The notes under the pieces: model-generated
Database searches by the model: none
What the model was told of the DNA's origin: nothing
Seen by the model: the letters and a program-made list of their open reading frames with translations, nothing else
NCBI GenBank assembly: GCA_002308955.1
Contig: DBWJ01000014.1
Location: 4,974 to 24,619 of the forward strand
Direction: 5' to 3'
DNA length: 19,646 nt
Origin: Lachnoclostridium sp. UBA1241
GTDB taxonomy: Bacteria > Bacillota > Clostridia > Lachnospirales > Lachnospiraceae
In this document: one piece after another, positions 7,998-14,916 of the stretch
How the letters are laid out: the number at the start of each line of letters is the position of its first letter
Position numbering within the stretch: the stretch's first letter is position 1
Position numbers and translations under genes: made by a program

Positions 7998-9182
7998 GTG
8001 GAAGACAAATTTGTTTCGGCACGGAAACAATATCTGCTTGCGCTAAGCTTCTGCGTGCTGATCGTGGCACTGACGGAGCTCGGACTGTATGCTTACGTCA
8101 AGAGCCCAAACGGCGTAGAGTGGAGCGAATTCGGTCTGCATGGCTTTCTGATTCCGCTTGCCATCAATCTGACCGTTCTGATTGCTCTGGTTATCCTTGT
8201 CAACAGTCCGAACGTACATCCGATGGTTAAGAATTATGCGTGCTCCGTTGCATTTGTCATCATGTGCGTTGTTCTTGTGACAAGCCATTATGAGTTTCCG
8301 GCGCTGCTTGCGGTTTTTACGGTGCCGGTAATCTGGTGCGTGGTTTTCGAGGATAAGCTCTTGTGCAGCGTGACGCATATCTTATGTCAGATCGGCATCC
8401 TGCAGCTGACCGTCACATCATCGATCATGACGAAAGACACGACGATTGAAATCGAGGCAAATGAACTGGCGCGCCAGCTGTCAAACTATTATCAGTCGCC
8501 GAGGAAGGGAAGCATTTCCGCGGAAGAACTTCTGAAAATCAGTGAAAATGCCAAGGTTAACGTGCTTTGGCTGAACATCATTCTCGCCATTATCCTTGTG
8601 GCAATTTCCCGTCTGTTCGCGTATCTGATGCTTGTACAGCTGAAGAAGAAGGATACGATCCTGCAGACCCATGAGAAGGATAACATGGCGCTTGAAAAAC
8701 AGCTGCTCCGCGACCAGATGACAGGTCTTTACAATCATACCGCATTCTATGAATTTCTGGACCGCTGCGTAAAGATGAAGGGCGACGAGCCGCTGACGCT
8801 TGCGGTTGTGGATATTGACGACTTTAAGAAGGTGAACGACACCTACGGACACGATAACGGCGACGAAGTCATCCTGACGCTCGCAAAGGTTCTTCAGGAC
8901 CACTGCGGAAGCGAGAACTACGTATGCCGGTACGGCGGCGAGGAATTCGCCGTAATCTTCCCGAACTCGAGAGAGCGTGAAGCGAGACAGATTATGGAGA
9001 ACACGCTTGAGGAATTCCGGAACATCCATTACGACTGGCACAGCGGAATGATTAGCTTCAGCTGCGGTGTGTTCCAGTGCAGCCCTTACCGCATGAACGC
9101 CGAGGAGTTCTTCTCGATTACCGATAAGCTTTTGTATAAGGCGAAGCATAACGGCAAGAACCAGGTATGCGGCGGGCAGTAA
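7998..9182 (+). CDS. membrane-anchored GGDEF protein, probable diguanylate cyclase
   Basis: Predicted to make cyclic di-GMP from two GTP. The 394-aa product starts at GTG 7998, with GGGGAGG (7983-7989) eight bases upstream. The N-terminal half has about six hydrophobic helices (near 14-32, 48-68, 80-97, 99-117, 122-140 and 189-213), with a polar loop at 141-188 between the last two. I do not recognise this sensor region. The GGDEF domain (about 235-390) has DQMTGLYNH (239-247), VDIDDFKKVND (271-281) with metal-binding Asp272 and the active-site GGEEF (313-317), so catalysis is expected. The inhibitory I-site RxxD that would sit near 304-307 reads GSEN, so canonical product inhibition is probably absent. 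It follows mgtE closely and precedes the GH130 gene by 66 bases. Confidence 0.92.
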   Translation: MEDKFVSARKQYLLALSFCVLIVALTELGLYAYVKSPNGVEWSEFGLHGFLIPLAINLTVLIALVILVNSPNVHPMVKNYACSVAFVIMCVVLVTSHYEFPALLAVFTVPVIWCVVFEDKLLCSVTHILCQIGILQLTVTSSIMTKDTTIEIEANELARQLSNYYQSPRKGSISAEELLKISENAKVNVLWLNIILAIILVAISRLFAYLMLVQLKKKDTILQTHEKDNMALEKQLLRDQMTGLYNHTAFYEFLDRCVKMKGDEPLTLAVVDIDDFKKVNDTYGHDNGDEVILTLAKVLQDHCGSENYVCRYGGEEFAVIFPNSREREARQIMENTLEEFRNIHYDWHSGMISFSCGVFQCSPYRMNAEEFFSITDKLLYKAKHNGKNQVCGGQ

Positions 9183-9248
9183 CATGTGCTATTGCCCGAA
9201 CGCGTAACGGGCTTTAGAGGATACATTTTTTGTAAGGAGAGTACAAGT

Positions 9249-10226
9249 ATGATTATCGGAGCTAATCTTCCGAACATCCCCTGGCAGGACAGACCTGCGG
9301 GATGTACCGATGTGGTTTGGCGGTATTCCGAAAACCCCATCATCGAACGGCACGCAATTCCGTCGGCCAACAGTGTGTTTAACAGCGCGGTAATTGCGAA
9401 AGACGGCGCATTTGTCGGAATCTTTCGAAGCGACAGCCGTGCCATGGAGCAGCAGCTCTTCCTCGGAAAGAGCAATGACGCAATTCACTGGGACATTGAG
9501 CCCGATCCGCTTCCTTTCTACAACGAAGCGGGAGAGTTTGTCGGCACCGCAAAGGGCTATGACCCGCGCGTGTGCAAGATTGAAGACCGCTATGTCGTAA
9601 CCTGGTGCGCGCCCTTTGAGGTAACCGGCGCTCCCACGATCGGCGTGGCGTATTCCTACGATTTCAAGAAGTTTATCCGTCTTCCGAACGCATTCCTTCC
9701 GTTTAACCGAAACGGCGTTATGTTCCCCAGAAAGATCAACGGCAAGTATGTGATGTTCTCACGTCCTTCCGATAACGGCCATACACCCTTCGGCGATATG
9801 TTCCTGTCGGAGAGCCCGGACCTTGTTCACTGGGGACAGCATCATTTCGTAATGAACGCCACCGGCTGGGCATGGACGAAGGTCGGCGCAGGCCCGATCC
9901 CGATTGAGCTTGACGAGGGCTGGCTTCTCATCTACCACGGCGTAGGCACGACCTGTAACGGCATGATGTATTCCATCGGCGCCGCTATTCTTGACAAGGA
10001 CGAGCCGTGGAAGGTGAAGTACCGCTGCAAGAACTTCATTCTGCATCCCGAAACGCTTTACGAGTGCGTCGGAGACGTACCGAATGTATGCTTCCCGTGC
10101 GCAACGCTTTCGGACGCCGCAACCGGCCGCATCGCAATCTATTACGGCGCTGCGGACACCGTCGTAGCCATGGCGTTTACCCGGGTTGACGAGCTTGTGA
10201 AGTATATCAAAGAGAACGCAATGTAA
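9249..10226 (+). CDS. GH130 family glycoside phosphorylase-like protein
   Basis: A 325-aa protein fitting the short type of glycoside hydrolase family 130, which includes beta-1,4-manno-oligosaccharide phosphorylases producing mannose 1-phosphate. Family marks are NPII near the N-terminus (29-32), the GYDPR block (103-107) with the probable catalytic acid Asp105, KVGAGPIPIELDEGWLLIYHGV (211-232), GDVPNVCFPC (285-294) and the terminal IYYGAADTVVAMAF (307-320). There is no signal peptide, so it should act on imported oligosaccharides. ATG 9249 is chosen because AAGGAG (9234-9239) is nine bases upstream; the in-frame GTG at 9186 adds a poorly supported extension. It is the last gene before a terminator. 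Exact linkage specificity cannot be told, and some GH130 members are hydrolases instead. Confidence 0.88.
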   Translation: MIIGANLPNIPWQDRPAGCTDVVWRYSENPIIERHAIPSANSVFNSAVIAKDGAFVGIFRSDSRAMEQQLFLGKSNDAIHWDIEPDPLPFYNEAGEFVGTAKGYDPRVCKIEDRYVVTWCAPFEVTGAPTIGVAYSYDFKKFIRLPNAFLPFNRNGVMFPRKINGKYVMFSRPSDNGHTPFGDMFLSESPDLVHWGQHHFVMNATGWAWTKVGAGPIPIELDEGWLLIYHGVGTTCNGMMYSIGAAILDKDEPWKVKYRCKNFILHPETLYECVGDVPNVCFPCATLSDAATGRIAIYYGAADTVVAMAFTRVDELVKYIKENAM

Positions 10227-10235
10227 TAAAAATCC

Positions 10236-10280
10236 GGACTGACGCCATCCCGGGAGACTTCCGGCAGCGTCAGTCCTTTT
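10236..10280 (+). terminator. rho-independent terminator after the GH130 gene
   Basis: GGACTGACGC (10236-10245) pairs perfectly with GCGTCAGTCC (10267-10276), followed by TTTT. The 21-base loop is long and GC-rich and can fold a small inner stem. It lies 10 bases after the GH130 stop codon. Confidence 0.85.
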
Positions 10281-10302
10281 CGTAAAATGGGAGTAAATCA
10301 TA

Positions 10303-10331
10303 TTGACTTTTTACGCGTGTTGTGGTAGGAT
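10303..10331 (+). promoter_or_regulatory. sigma-A-type promoter with extended -10 for the 547-aa membrane protein
   Basis: TTGACT (10303-10308), a 17-base spacer and TAGGAT (10326-10331), with a TG dinucleotide at 10323-10324 giving an extended -10. It sits between the preceding terminator and the next ribosome binding site. Confidence 0.75.
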
Positions 10332-10372
10332 AATGGAAAGTCCGGATGTCCGGGCCAAGGAGGAAATTACGA

Positions 10373-12016
10373 ATGAGTGAAGAAGTAAAAGCAGTTCGCT
10401 ACAAGGAGCCTTCCGATGCGAAGAAGGTAATTATTCCGGTAGCCGTAACCGTTGTTTTCGGGCTGATATCCTTTTATCTGGTGCTGCCCGCAATCAATAT
10501 CTATAATTCGGGATTCTGGGGCTGGCTTCTGTGCCTTGCCGGTGTCTACATTATCTCCGCGATCACCTGCGGAATGGAGAACGGCAAGTTCGATTCCAGA
10601 AACGCCGGAAAGGGCATCCGTTACCCGTTCTATCTGATCCTCGCGATCATTGCGGTACTTGTTATCGGTTCGATTTCGTCCGCGAAGATCTTCAACGCGA
10701 AGCGCTATGCCGGTCTGATCGACGTCAGCACGGCGGATTTCAAGGATGACATGCCCGAGACGACCAACGTCAACAACATCGCGCTGATGGATACCGCATC
10801 GGCATCCATTATCGGTAACCGTACCCTCGGTTCCCTTTCGCAGGTCGTATCGCAGTACGTGATCAGTCCGACCTATTCCCAGATTAACTATCACAATACC
10901 CCTAAGAAGGTCGCAAACCTCGAGTACGCGGATTTCTTCAAATGGTTCCAGAACCGTTCGAACGGAATCCCGGGCTTCGTTATGGTCGACCCTCTTAACA
11001 ACACGGCAGAGTATGTGGAACTTTCAAAGTCCATGAAGTACGCCGAGAGCGCATACTTCGGAAAGGACCTGAAGCGTGCCCTCCGGTTCGCTTATCCGAC
11101 CAAGATTTTCCACAAATTCTATTTCGAGATCGATGAGAACGGTAATCCTTACTACATCGTATCCTGCAAGACACCGCACGCAGGTCTGTTCGGCGCCATG
11201 GACGTGAATGAGGTAATCCTCTTCAATCCGGTGGACGGTACTTCAAAGCTTTACGATTTAGAGGATGTTCCGAGCTGGGTGGACATCGTCTTCGACGGTG
11301 ACCTCGCAAGCGACAAATACAACTGGTTCGGTACTTTGTCAGGCGGCTTCTGGAACAGCGTCATCGGTAATAAGAACTGCAAACGCGCCACCAATGACTA
11401 CGGATATATTGTTTTGAACGACGATGTGTGGTATTTTACGGGCGTAACAAGCGTGAACGAGGACGAGAGTAACATCGGTTTCATCCTTACCAACGCGCGT
11501 ACCGGCGAGTACAAATTCTATCCGGTCATCGGCGCCGAGGAGTATTCGGCAATGCATGCCGCCGAGGGCGAGGTACAGGAGAAGGGCTACCAGGCTTCCT
11601 TCCCGTCCCTGATCAATGTCGGCGGACAGGCAACTTATATTATGGTTCTTAAGGACAGCGGCGGCCTCGTTAAGCTCTACGCGCTTGTCAACGTGGAGAA
11701 GTACTCCATGGTGGCTACCGGCGCGACGCAGCAGGAGGCAATGGCAGCCTACCGGAAACTGTTGGAGCGTGACGGCATCACGGTGGTCGATAACGAAAGC
11801 CTTAAGAAGGCAGAAGTAACGATTACGGATGTCCGTTTGATCACGGTTGACGATCTGCCGACGGTTTATCTGACCGGCGACGACGGTAATGTCTATAAGG
11901 GCTATCTGAATCTTGACGAAAGCCTCGTTCTGATTCAGAAGGGCGACAGACTTACCATCTCCTGTGAGGAGACCGCAATCGGCGGCATCTTCACGATCCG
12001 GTCCTGGAACAGATAA
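10373..12016 (+). CDS. membrane protein of unknown function, three helices and a large C-terminal domain
   Basis: A 547-aa protein I cannot assign to a named family. ATG 10373 has AAGGAGG (10357-10363) nine bases before it; an upstream in-frame ATG at 10346 lies before this site. A short polar N-terminus is followed by hydrophobic helices at about 18-40, 47-66 and 84-104, and then about 440 mostly soluble residues. With three helices and positive residues at the N-terminus, the large domain probably lies outside the cell, though topology is inferred. That domain has repeated beta-type segments, such as FYFEIDENGNPYYIVS, YGYIVLNDDVWYFTGV and YIMVLKDSGGLVKLYALVNV, which vaguely resemble PepSY-type modules. 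It ends with a small domain (about 475-547) that looks like an OB-type barrel. The gene has its own promoter and is followed after 16 bases by pepT. Confidence 0.82.
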   Translation: MSEEVKAVRYKEPSDAKKVIIPVAVTVVFGLISFYLVLPAINIYNSGFWGWLLCLAGVYIISAITCGMENGKFDSRNAGKGIRYPFYLILAIIAVLVIGSISSAKIFNAKRYAGLIDVSTADFKDDMPETTNVNNIALMDTASASIIGNRTLGSLSQVVSQYVISPTYSQINYHNTPKKVANLEYADFFKWFQNRSNGIPGFVMVDPLNNTAEYVELSKSMKYAESAYFGKDLKRALRFAYPTKIFHKFYFEIDENGNPYYIVSCKTPHAGLFGAMDVNEVILFNPVDGTSKLYDLEDVPSWVDIVFDGDLASDKYNWFGTLSGGFWNSVIGNKNCKRATNDYGYIVLNDDVWYFTGVTSVNEDESNIGFILTNARTGEYKFYPVIGAEEYSAMHAAEGEVQEKGYQASFPSLINVGGQATYIMVLKDSGGLVKLYALVNVEKYSMVATGATQQEAMAAYRKLLERDGITVVDNESLKKAEVTITDVRLITVDDLPTVYLTGDDGNVYKGYLNLDESLVLIQKGDRLTISCEETAIGGIFTIRSWNR

Positions 12017-12032
12017 AAGAAAGGAGCTTTCT

Positions 12033-13268
12033 ATGGATATTCTGGAACGCTTTTTCAACTATGTAAAGATTGATACGCAGTCTGCGGAAGACGTGGAGGC
12101 TTTTCCGAGCACGGAGAAGCAGAAGAACCTTGCGGAGCTGCTTAAGAAGGAGCTGCTTGAACTCGGCGCGCAGGATGTCGTTCTCGATGCGAACGGTTAT
12201 GTCTACGCGAAGATTCCCGCAACCGACGGCGGCGCGGAGAAGCGTACGCTCGGGTTCCTTGCGCATATGGACACCTCACCGGACGCGTCCGGGAAGGACG
12301 TGAAGCCGCAGGTGACGAAGGATTACGACGGCGGCGACATTGTGCTGAACGCGGAGAAAGGCATCGTGCTTTCTCCGGAAGCCTATCCGGAACTTAAGCA
12401 GTATGTCGGAAAGACGATTCTTACTTCGGATGGTACGACGCTTCTCGGCGCGGACGACAAAGCCGGCGTCAGCGAGATCATGACGATGACGGAGTACCTG
12501 CTTACCCATCCGGAGGTGAAGCACGGACCGATAGCCGTCGCATTTACCCCTGATGAAGAAGTCGGAAGAGGCGTGGATTTCTTTAACCTTGAGCAGTTCG
12601 GCGCCGACGTTGCCTTCACGGTGGACGGCGGAGCGCTCGGAGAACTCGAATACGAGAATTTCAACGCGGCTTCCCTTGTCGTGACGATTCACGGCATCAG
12701 CGTGCATCCCGGCGACGCGAAGAACAAGATGAAGAACGCCATCCGGATTGGCATGGAGTATGACTGCATGCTTCCCGCAGAGGAGAAGCCGGAGCTGACC
12801 GAAGGTTACGAGGGATTCTTCCATCTGTTGCATTTTACGGGCGATGTGGAAGAGGCAAAGCTCGTGTACATCATCCGCGACCATGACCGCGACAAGTTCG
12901 AGCAGAAGAAAGCCCTAGCCGGGAAGATCGGAAAGCGGCTCGACATTCTGTACGGCGGCAATACGGTGGAGACGGAGATCCGGGACTCCTACTACAACAT
13001 GAAGGAAAAGATTGAGCCGGATTACCTGTGGATGATCGATCTCGTGAAGCAGGAGATGGAGAAGCGCGGGATCCGTCCCGACGTGCGTCCGATCCGCGGC
13101 GGCACGGACGGCGCAAGGCTTTCCTTTATGGGGCTTCCGTGCCCGAATATCTGCACCGGCGGACACAATTTCCACGGACGCTTCGAGTATTGCGTTTTGG
13201 AGTCCATGGAAGCCATCGTGCAGGTTCTGATCGGCCTCTGCACGGCAGGCCTTAACGGAAAATGTTAA
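12033..13268 (+). CDS. pepT: peptidase T (tripeptide aminopeptidase)
   Basis: Cytoplasmic zinc aminopeptidase of family M20B that removes the N-terminal residue from tripeptides. The 411-aa length matches the family. Metal and catalytic residues are visible: His78 and Asp80 in AHMDTS, the Asp141-Asp142 pair in GADDKAG, Glu175-Glu176 in TPDEEVG (base and ligand), Asp198 in VDGG and His378 in GGHNFHG. A dimerisation insert carrying ISVHPGDAK (222-230) lies in the middle, and IRGGTDGARLSFMGLP (354-369) is characteristic. AAGGAG (12021-12026) precedes ATG 12033; a longer in-frame reading from 11964 would overlap the upstream gene and is rejected. It is probably co-transcribed with the preceding membrane-protein gene. 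No terminator is evident after it. Confidence 0.97.
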   Translation: MDILERFFNYVKIDTQSAEDVEAFPSTEKQKNLAELLKKELLELGAQDVVLDANGYVYAKIPATDGGAEKRTLGFLAHMDTSPDASGKDVKPQVTKDYDGGDIVLNAEKGIVLSPEAYPELKQYVGKTILTSDGTTLLGADDKAGVSEIMTMTEYLLTHPEVKHGPIAVAFTPDEEVGRGVDFFNLEQFGADVAFTVDGGALGELEYENFNAASLVVTIHGISVHPGDAKNKMKNAIRIGMEYDCMLPAEEKPELTEGYEGFFHLLHFTGDVEEAKLVYIIRDHDRDKFEQKKALAGKIGKRLDILYGGNTVETEIRDSYYNMKEKIEPDYLWMIDLVKQEMEKRGIRPDVRPIRGGTDGARLSFMGLPCPNICTGGHNFHGRFEYCVLESMEAIVQVLIGLCTAGLNGKC

Positions 13269-13296
13269 GAAAATATAAAATTTTCAGAAAACACTA

Positions 13297-13311
13297 GTAA
13301 ATGCAATTTAC
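13297..13311. repeat. inverted repeat over the -35 region of the DUF3137 gene, candidate operator
   Basis: GTAAAT (13297-13302), GCA, ATTTAC (13306-13311) is a perfect 6-bp inverted repeat with a 3-base centre. It ends four bases before the extended -10 element, covering the place a -35 box would occupy. A repressor or activator could bind here. Confidence 0.5.
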
Positions 13312-13314
13312 ATA

Positions 13315-13323
13315 TGGTATAAT
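13315..13323 (+). promoter_or_regulatory. extended -10 promoter for the DUF3137-lemA operon
   Basis: TGGTATAAT combines a consensus -10 hexamer (TATAAT, 13318-13323) with the upstream TG. No good -35 box is seen at 17 bases (TAGTAA). It lies 28 bases before the DUF3137 start codon. Confidence 0.7.
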
Positions 13324-13350
13324 CGGTACAAATGAAACACAGGGGGCTTT

Positions 13351-14232
13351 ATGAACGATCAGCTGCAGACTCTGGAAGGTTATCGAAAGAAAGTAACAGC
13401 AACATTCAAATGGGCACTGGTGCTCGTGGTCGGCGGATTGCCGCTGGTATTTATCGGGCTTGGGCTTTTGTATGTGGTCTGTTTCCTCGCCGGCATTGTT
13501 CTTCTGGTATTTGTCCGGTCGAAGAGGGAAGGAGATTACAAGGAATACTTCAAGGATACTTTCGTCCGGTCGTTGTTGCAGAATATGATCCCGGGTTCGG
13601 ATTACGAACCGAAGAACGGATTCCCCAAGGAGTTCATCCGGGGCACCGGTCTTATGCTGATGGGGTCCATCTACAACAGCGAGGACTACATCAAAGGTAC
13701 TTATAACGGTGTGGCATTTGAGCGCGCGGACGTAGTGATTGAGGACGAGTCCACCGACTCCGACGGTAACACTACGACGACAACCTACCTGCGCGGCCGC
13801 TGGATGGTTTTCGAATCCAACAAGGACTTCAGCGCGGATCTGCAGATTGTGCAGAAGGGCTTCGGATACGCCAACCGGCGGAAGAGCATCTTCGTAAAGA
13901 AGGTTGACCGCAGGCACGAGTTCCAGACCGAGGACGAAGAATTCAACAAGAAGTTCCAGTGTCTCTGTCAGAATGAATCCGAAGCATTCTACCTGCTGAC
14001 GCCGGGCATTATGCAGGGGCTGATGAAGCTTGCTGCGGAGGCGGACGGAAAGATCATGGTCGGTTTTGTGGACAACCGCCTGCACGTGGTTGTGAACTCC
14101 AGAAAGGATTCGCTGGAACCGCCGATATTCCGTGCATTTAGCGAAAAGGATTTTGAAGAAGTGAAGCGTGAATTCTACGCGATTACGTCATTCGTCGAAA
14201 CCGTAAATCTTGACAGAAAGATTTTTAAATAA
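13351..14232 (+). CDS. DUF3137 domain-containing membrane protein
   Basis: A 293-aa protein with two closely spaced transmembrane helices near the N-terminus (about 21-37 and 38-55), followed by a soluble domain of about 235 residues matching the DUF3137 pattern: GTYNGVAFERADVVIEDE (about 115-132), RGRWMVFESNKDFSADLQIVQK (about 150-171), and the C-terminal EAFYLLTPGIMQGL then VGFVDNRLHVVVNS. ATG 13351 has AGGGGG (13341-13346) four bases upstream. Its only close partner is lemA, and this pairing of DUF3137 and LemA genes recurs in bacteria. The function of the family is unknown; a joint membrane or envelope role with LemA is inferred from neighbourhood. Cytoplasmic placement of the large domain is likely but not proven. 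Confidence 0.87.
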   Translation: MNDQLQTLEGYRKKVTATFKWALVLVVGGLPLVFIGLGLLYVVCFLAGIVLLVFVRSKREGDYKEYFKDTFVRSLLQNMIPGSDYEPKNGFPKEFIRGTGLMLMGSIYNSEDYIKGTYNGVAFERADVVIEDESTDSDGNTTTTTYLRGRWMVFESNKDFSADLQIVQKGFGYANRRKSIFVKKVDRRHEFQTEDEEFNKKFQCLCQNESEAFYLLTPGIMQGLMKLAAEADGKIMVGFVDNRLHVVVNSRKDSLEPPIFRAFSEKDFEEVKREFYAITSFVETVNLDRKIFK

Positions 14233-14243
14233 ACCCGAAAACG

Positions 14244-14283
14244 AAAGGAGGAAGCACAGCCGGAGCGGCTTGTGCGAAAACGT
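14244..14283 (+). promoter_or_regulatory. structured lemA ribosome binding region: Shine-Dalgarno and start separated by a hairpin
   Basis: AAAGGAGG (14244-14251) lies 32 bases before the likely lemA ATG (14284). Between them is a stem-loop: GCACAGCCG (14254-14262), loop GAG, then CGGC-T-TGTGC (14266-14275), nine pairs with one bulged T. If folded, it would shorten the effective spacing to about 10 bases. An alternative GTG start (14272) is inside the stem and 20 bases from the Shine-Dalgarno. Confidence 0.6.
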
Positions 14284-14832
14284 ATGGAGTGGGTTATCGG
14301 TATTGTTTTAGTAGTTGTCTTCTTTGTAGTGATCTGGTGGGTATCCACGCTGAACGGACTTCGGAGAACGAAGGTTAAGATTCAGGAAGCATCCTCGGGA
14401 ATCGACGTAGCGCTTACCAAGCGTTTCGACGTTCTGACGAAGATGGTTGACGTCGCAAAATCTTACGCCAAGTTCGAGAAGGAGACGATTCTTGAGGCTG
14501 TGAAGCTCCGTAAGGGCATGAGCATTGCCGAGAAGAATCAGGCTGCCGAGATGATGAGCGATGTGCAGAGAGAGATTAACTTCCTCGCTGAAAATTATCC
14601 GCAGCTGCACGCCAACGAGAACTTCCGTCAGCTTCAGGTTGCCATCATGGATGTGGAAGAGCATCTGCAGGGTGCGCGCCGCGCGTACAACGCAAACGTG
14701 TCCACGCTGAACCAGAAGGTTATTTCCTTCCCGACCAGCATCGTAGCAGGATCTGCGGGCATCGGCCAGGAGGCTTTCTTCGAGGCAGAGGCGCAGAAGC
14801 GTCAGGATGTTAACGTAAAGATCGATATCTAA
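14284..14832 (+). CDS. lemA: LemA family membrane protein
   Basis: LemA proteins are short membrane proteins of about 180-200 residues with an N-terminal helix exposed outward and a long alpha-helical bundle; their role is not well defined. This 182-aa product has one transmembrane helix (about 3-23, ending in IWWVSTLNGL), then a helical region with VKIQEASSGIDVALTKRFD (about 31-49), REINFLAENYPQLHANENFRQLQ (about 96-118) and the family hallmark ARRAYNANVSTLNQKVISFPTSIVA (about 130-154). I prefer ATG 14284, giving the compact N-terminus normal in the family; GTG 14272 would add MRKR. No start codon is correctly spaced from the strong AAAGGAGG in the linear sequence; see the hairpin entry. It is 51 bases after the DUF3137 gene, in the same frame, and is followed by a terminator. 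Confidence 0.9.
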   Translation: MEWVIGIVLVVVFFVVIWWVSTLNGLRRTKVKIQEASSGIDVALTKRFDVLTKMVDVAKSYAKFEKETILEAVKLRKGMSIAEKNQAAEMMSDVQREINFLAENYPQLHANENFRQLQVAIMDVEEHLQGARRAYNANVSTLNQKVISFPTSIVAGSAGIGQEAFFEAEAQKRQDVNVKIDI

Positions 14833-14846
14833 GAAGTTTGAGAGCG

Positions 14847-14879
14847 GGGCTGTCGCTAAGCGACGGCCCTTCTTTTTTT
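14847..14879 (+). terminator. rho-independent terminator after lemA
   Basis: GGGCTGTCGC (14847-14856), loop TAA, GCGACGGCCC (14860-14869) give a 10-bp stem with one G-U pair, followed by TTCTTTTTTT. It lies 14 bases after the lemA stop. On the minus strand it lacks a T-tract, so it should not stop the convergent dehydrogenase transcript efficiently. Confidence 0.93.
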
Positions 14880-14916
14880 GCAGAGGCACACTGCGGATAT
14901 GTCCCCGAACTACGGT

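Noticed and set aside
7180..8070. 296-codon minus-strand open frame
   Set aside because: Ser/Thr/Ile-rich translation opposite mgtE and the GGDEF gene start; no domain and no start signal.
9191..9231. Terminator between the GGDEF and GH130 genes
   Set aside because: GCCCG/CGGGC is only a 5-bp stem with a 9-base loop, and the T-rich run begins 12 bases after the stem, so it is unlikely to terminate.
9186..9248. GTG 9186 as the GH130 start
   Set aside because: No ribosome binding site fits it, while ATG 9249 has AAGGAG nine bases upstream and gives the normal family N-terminus.
13294..14085. 263-codon minus-strand open frame
   Set aside because: Antisense to the DUF3137 gene, with no ribosome binding site or recognisable domain. 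The plus-strand gene explains the sequence.
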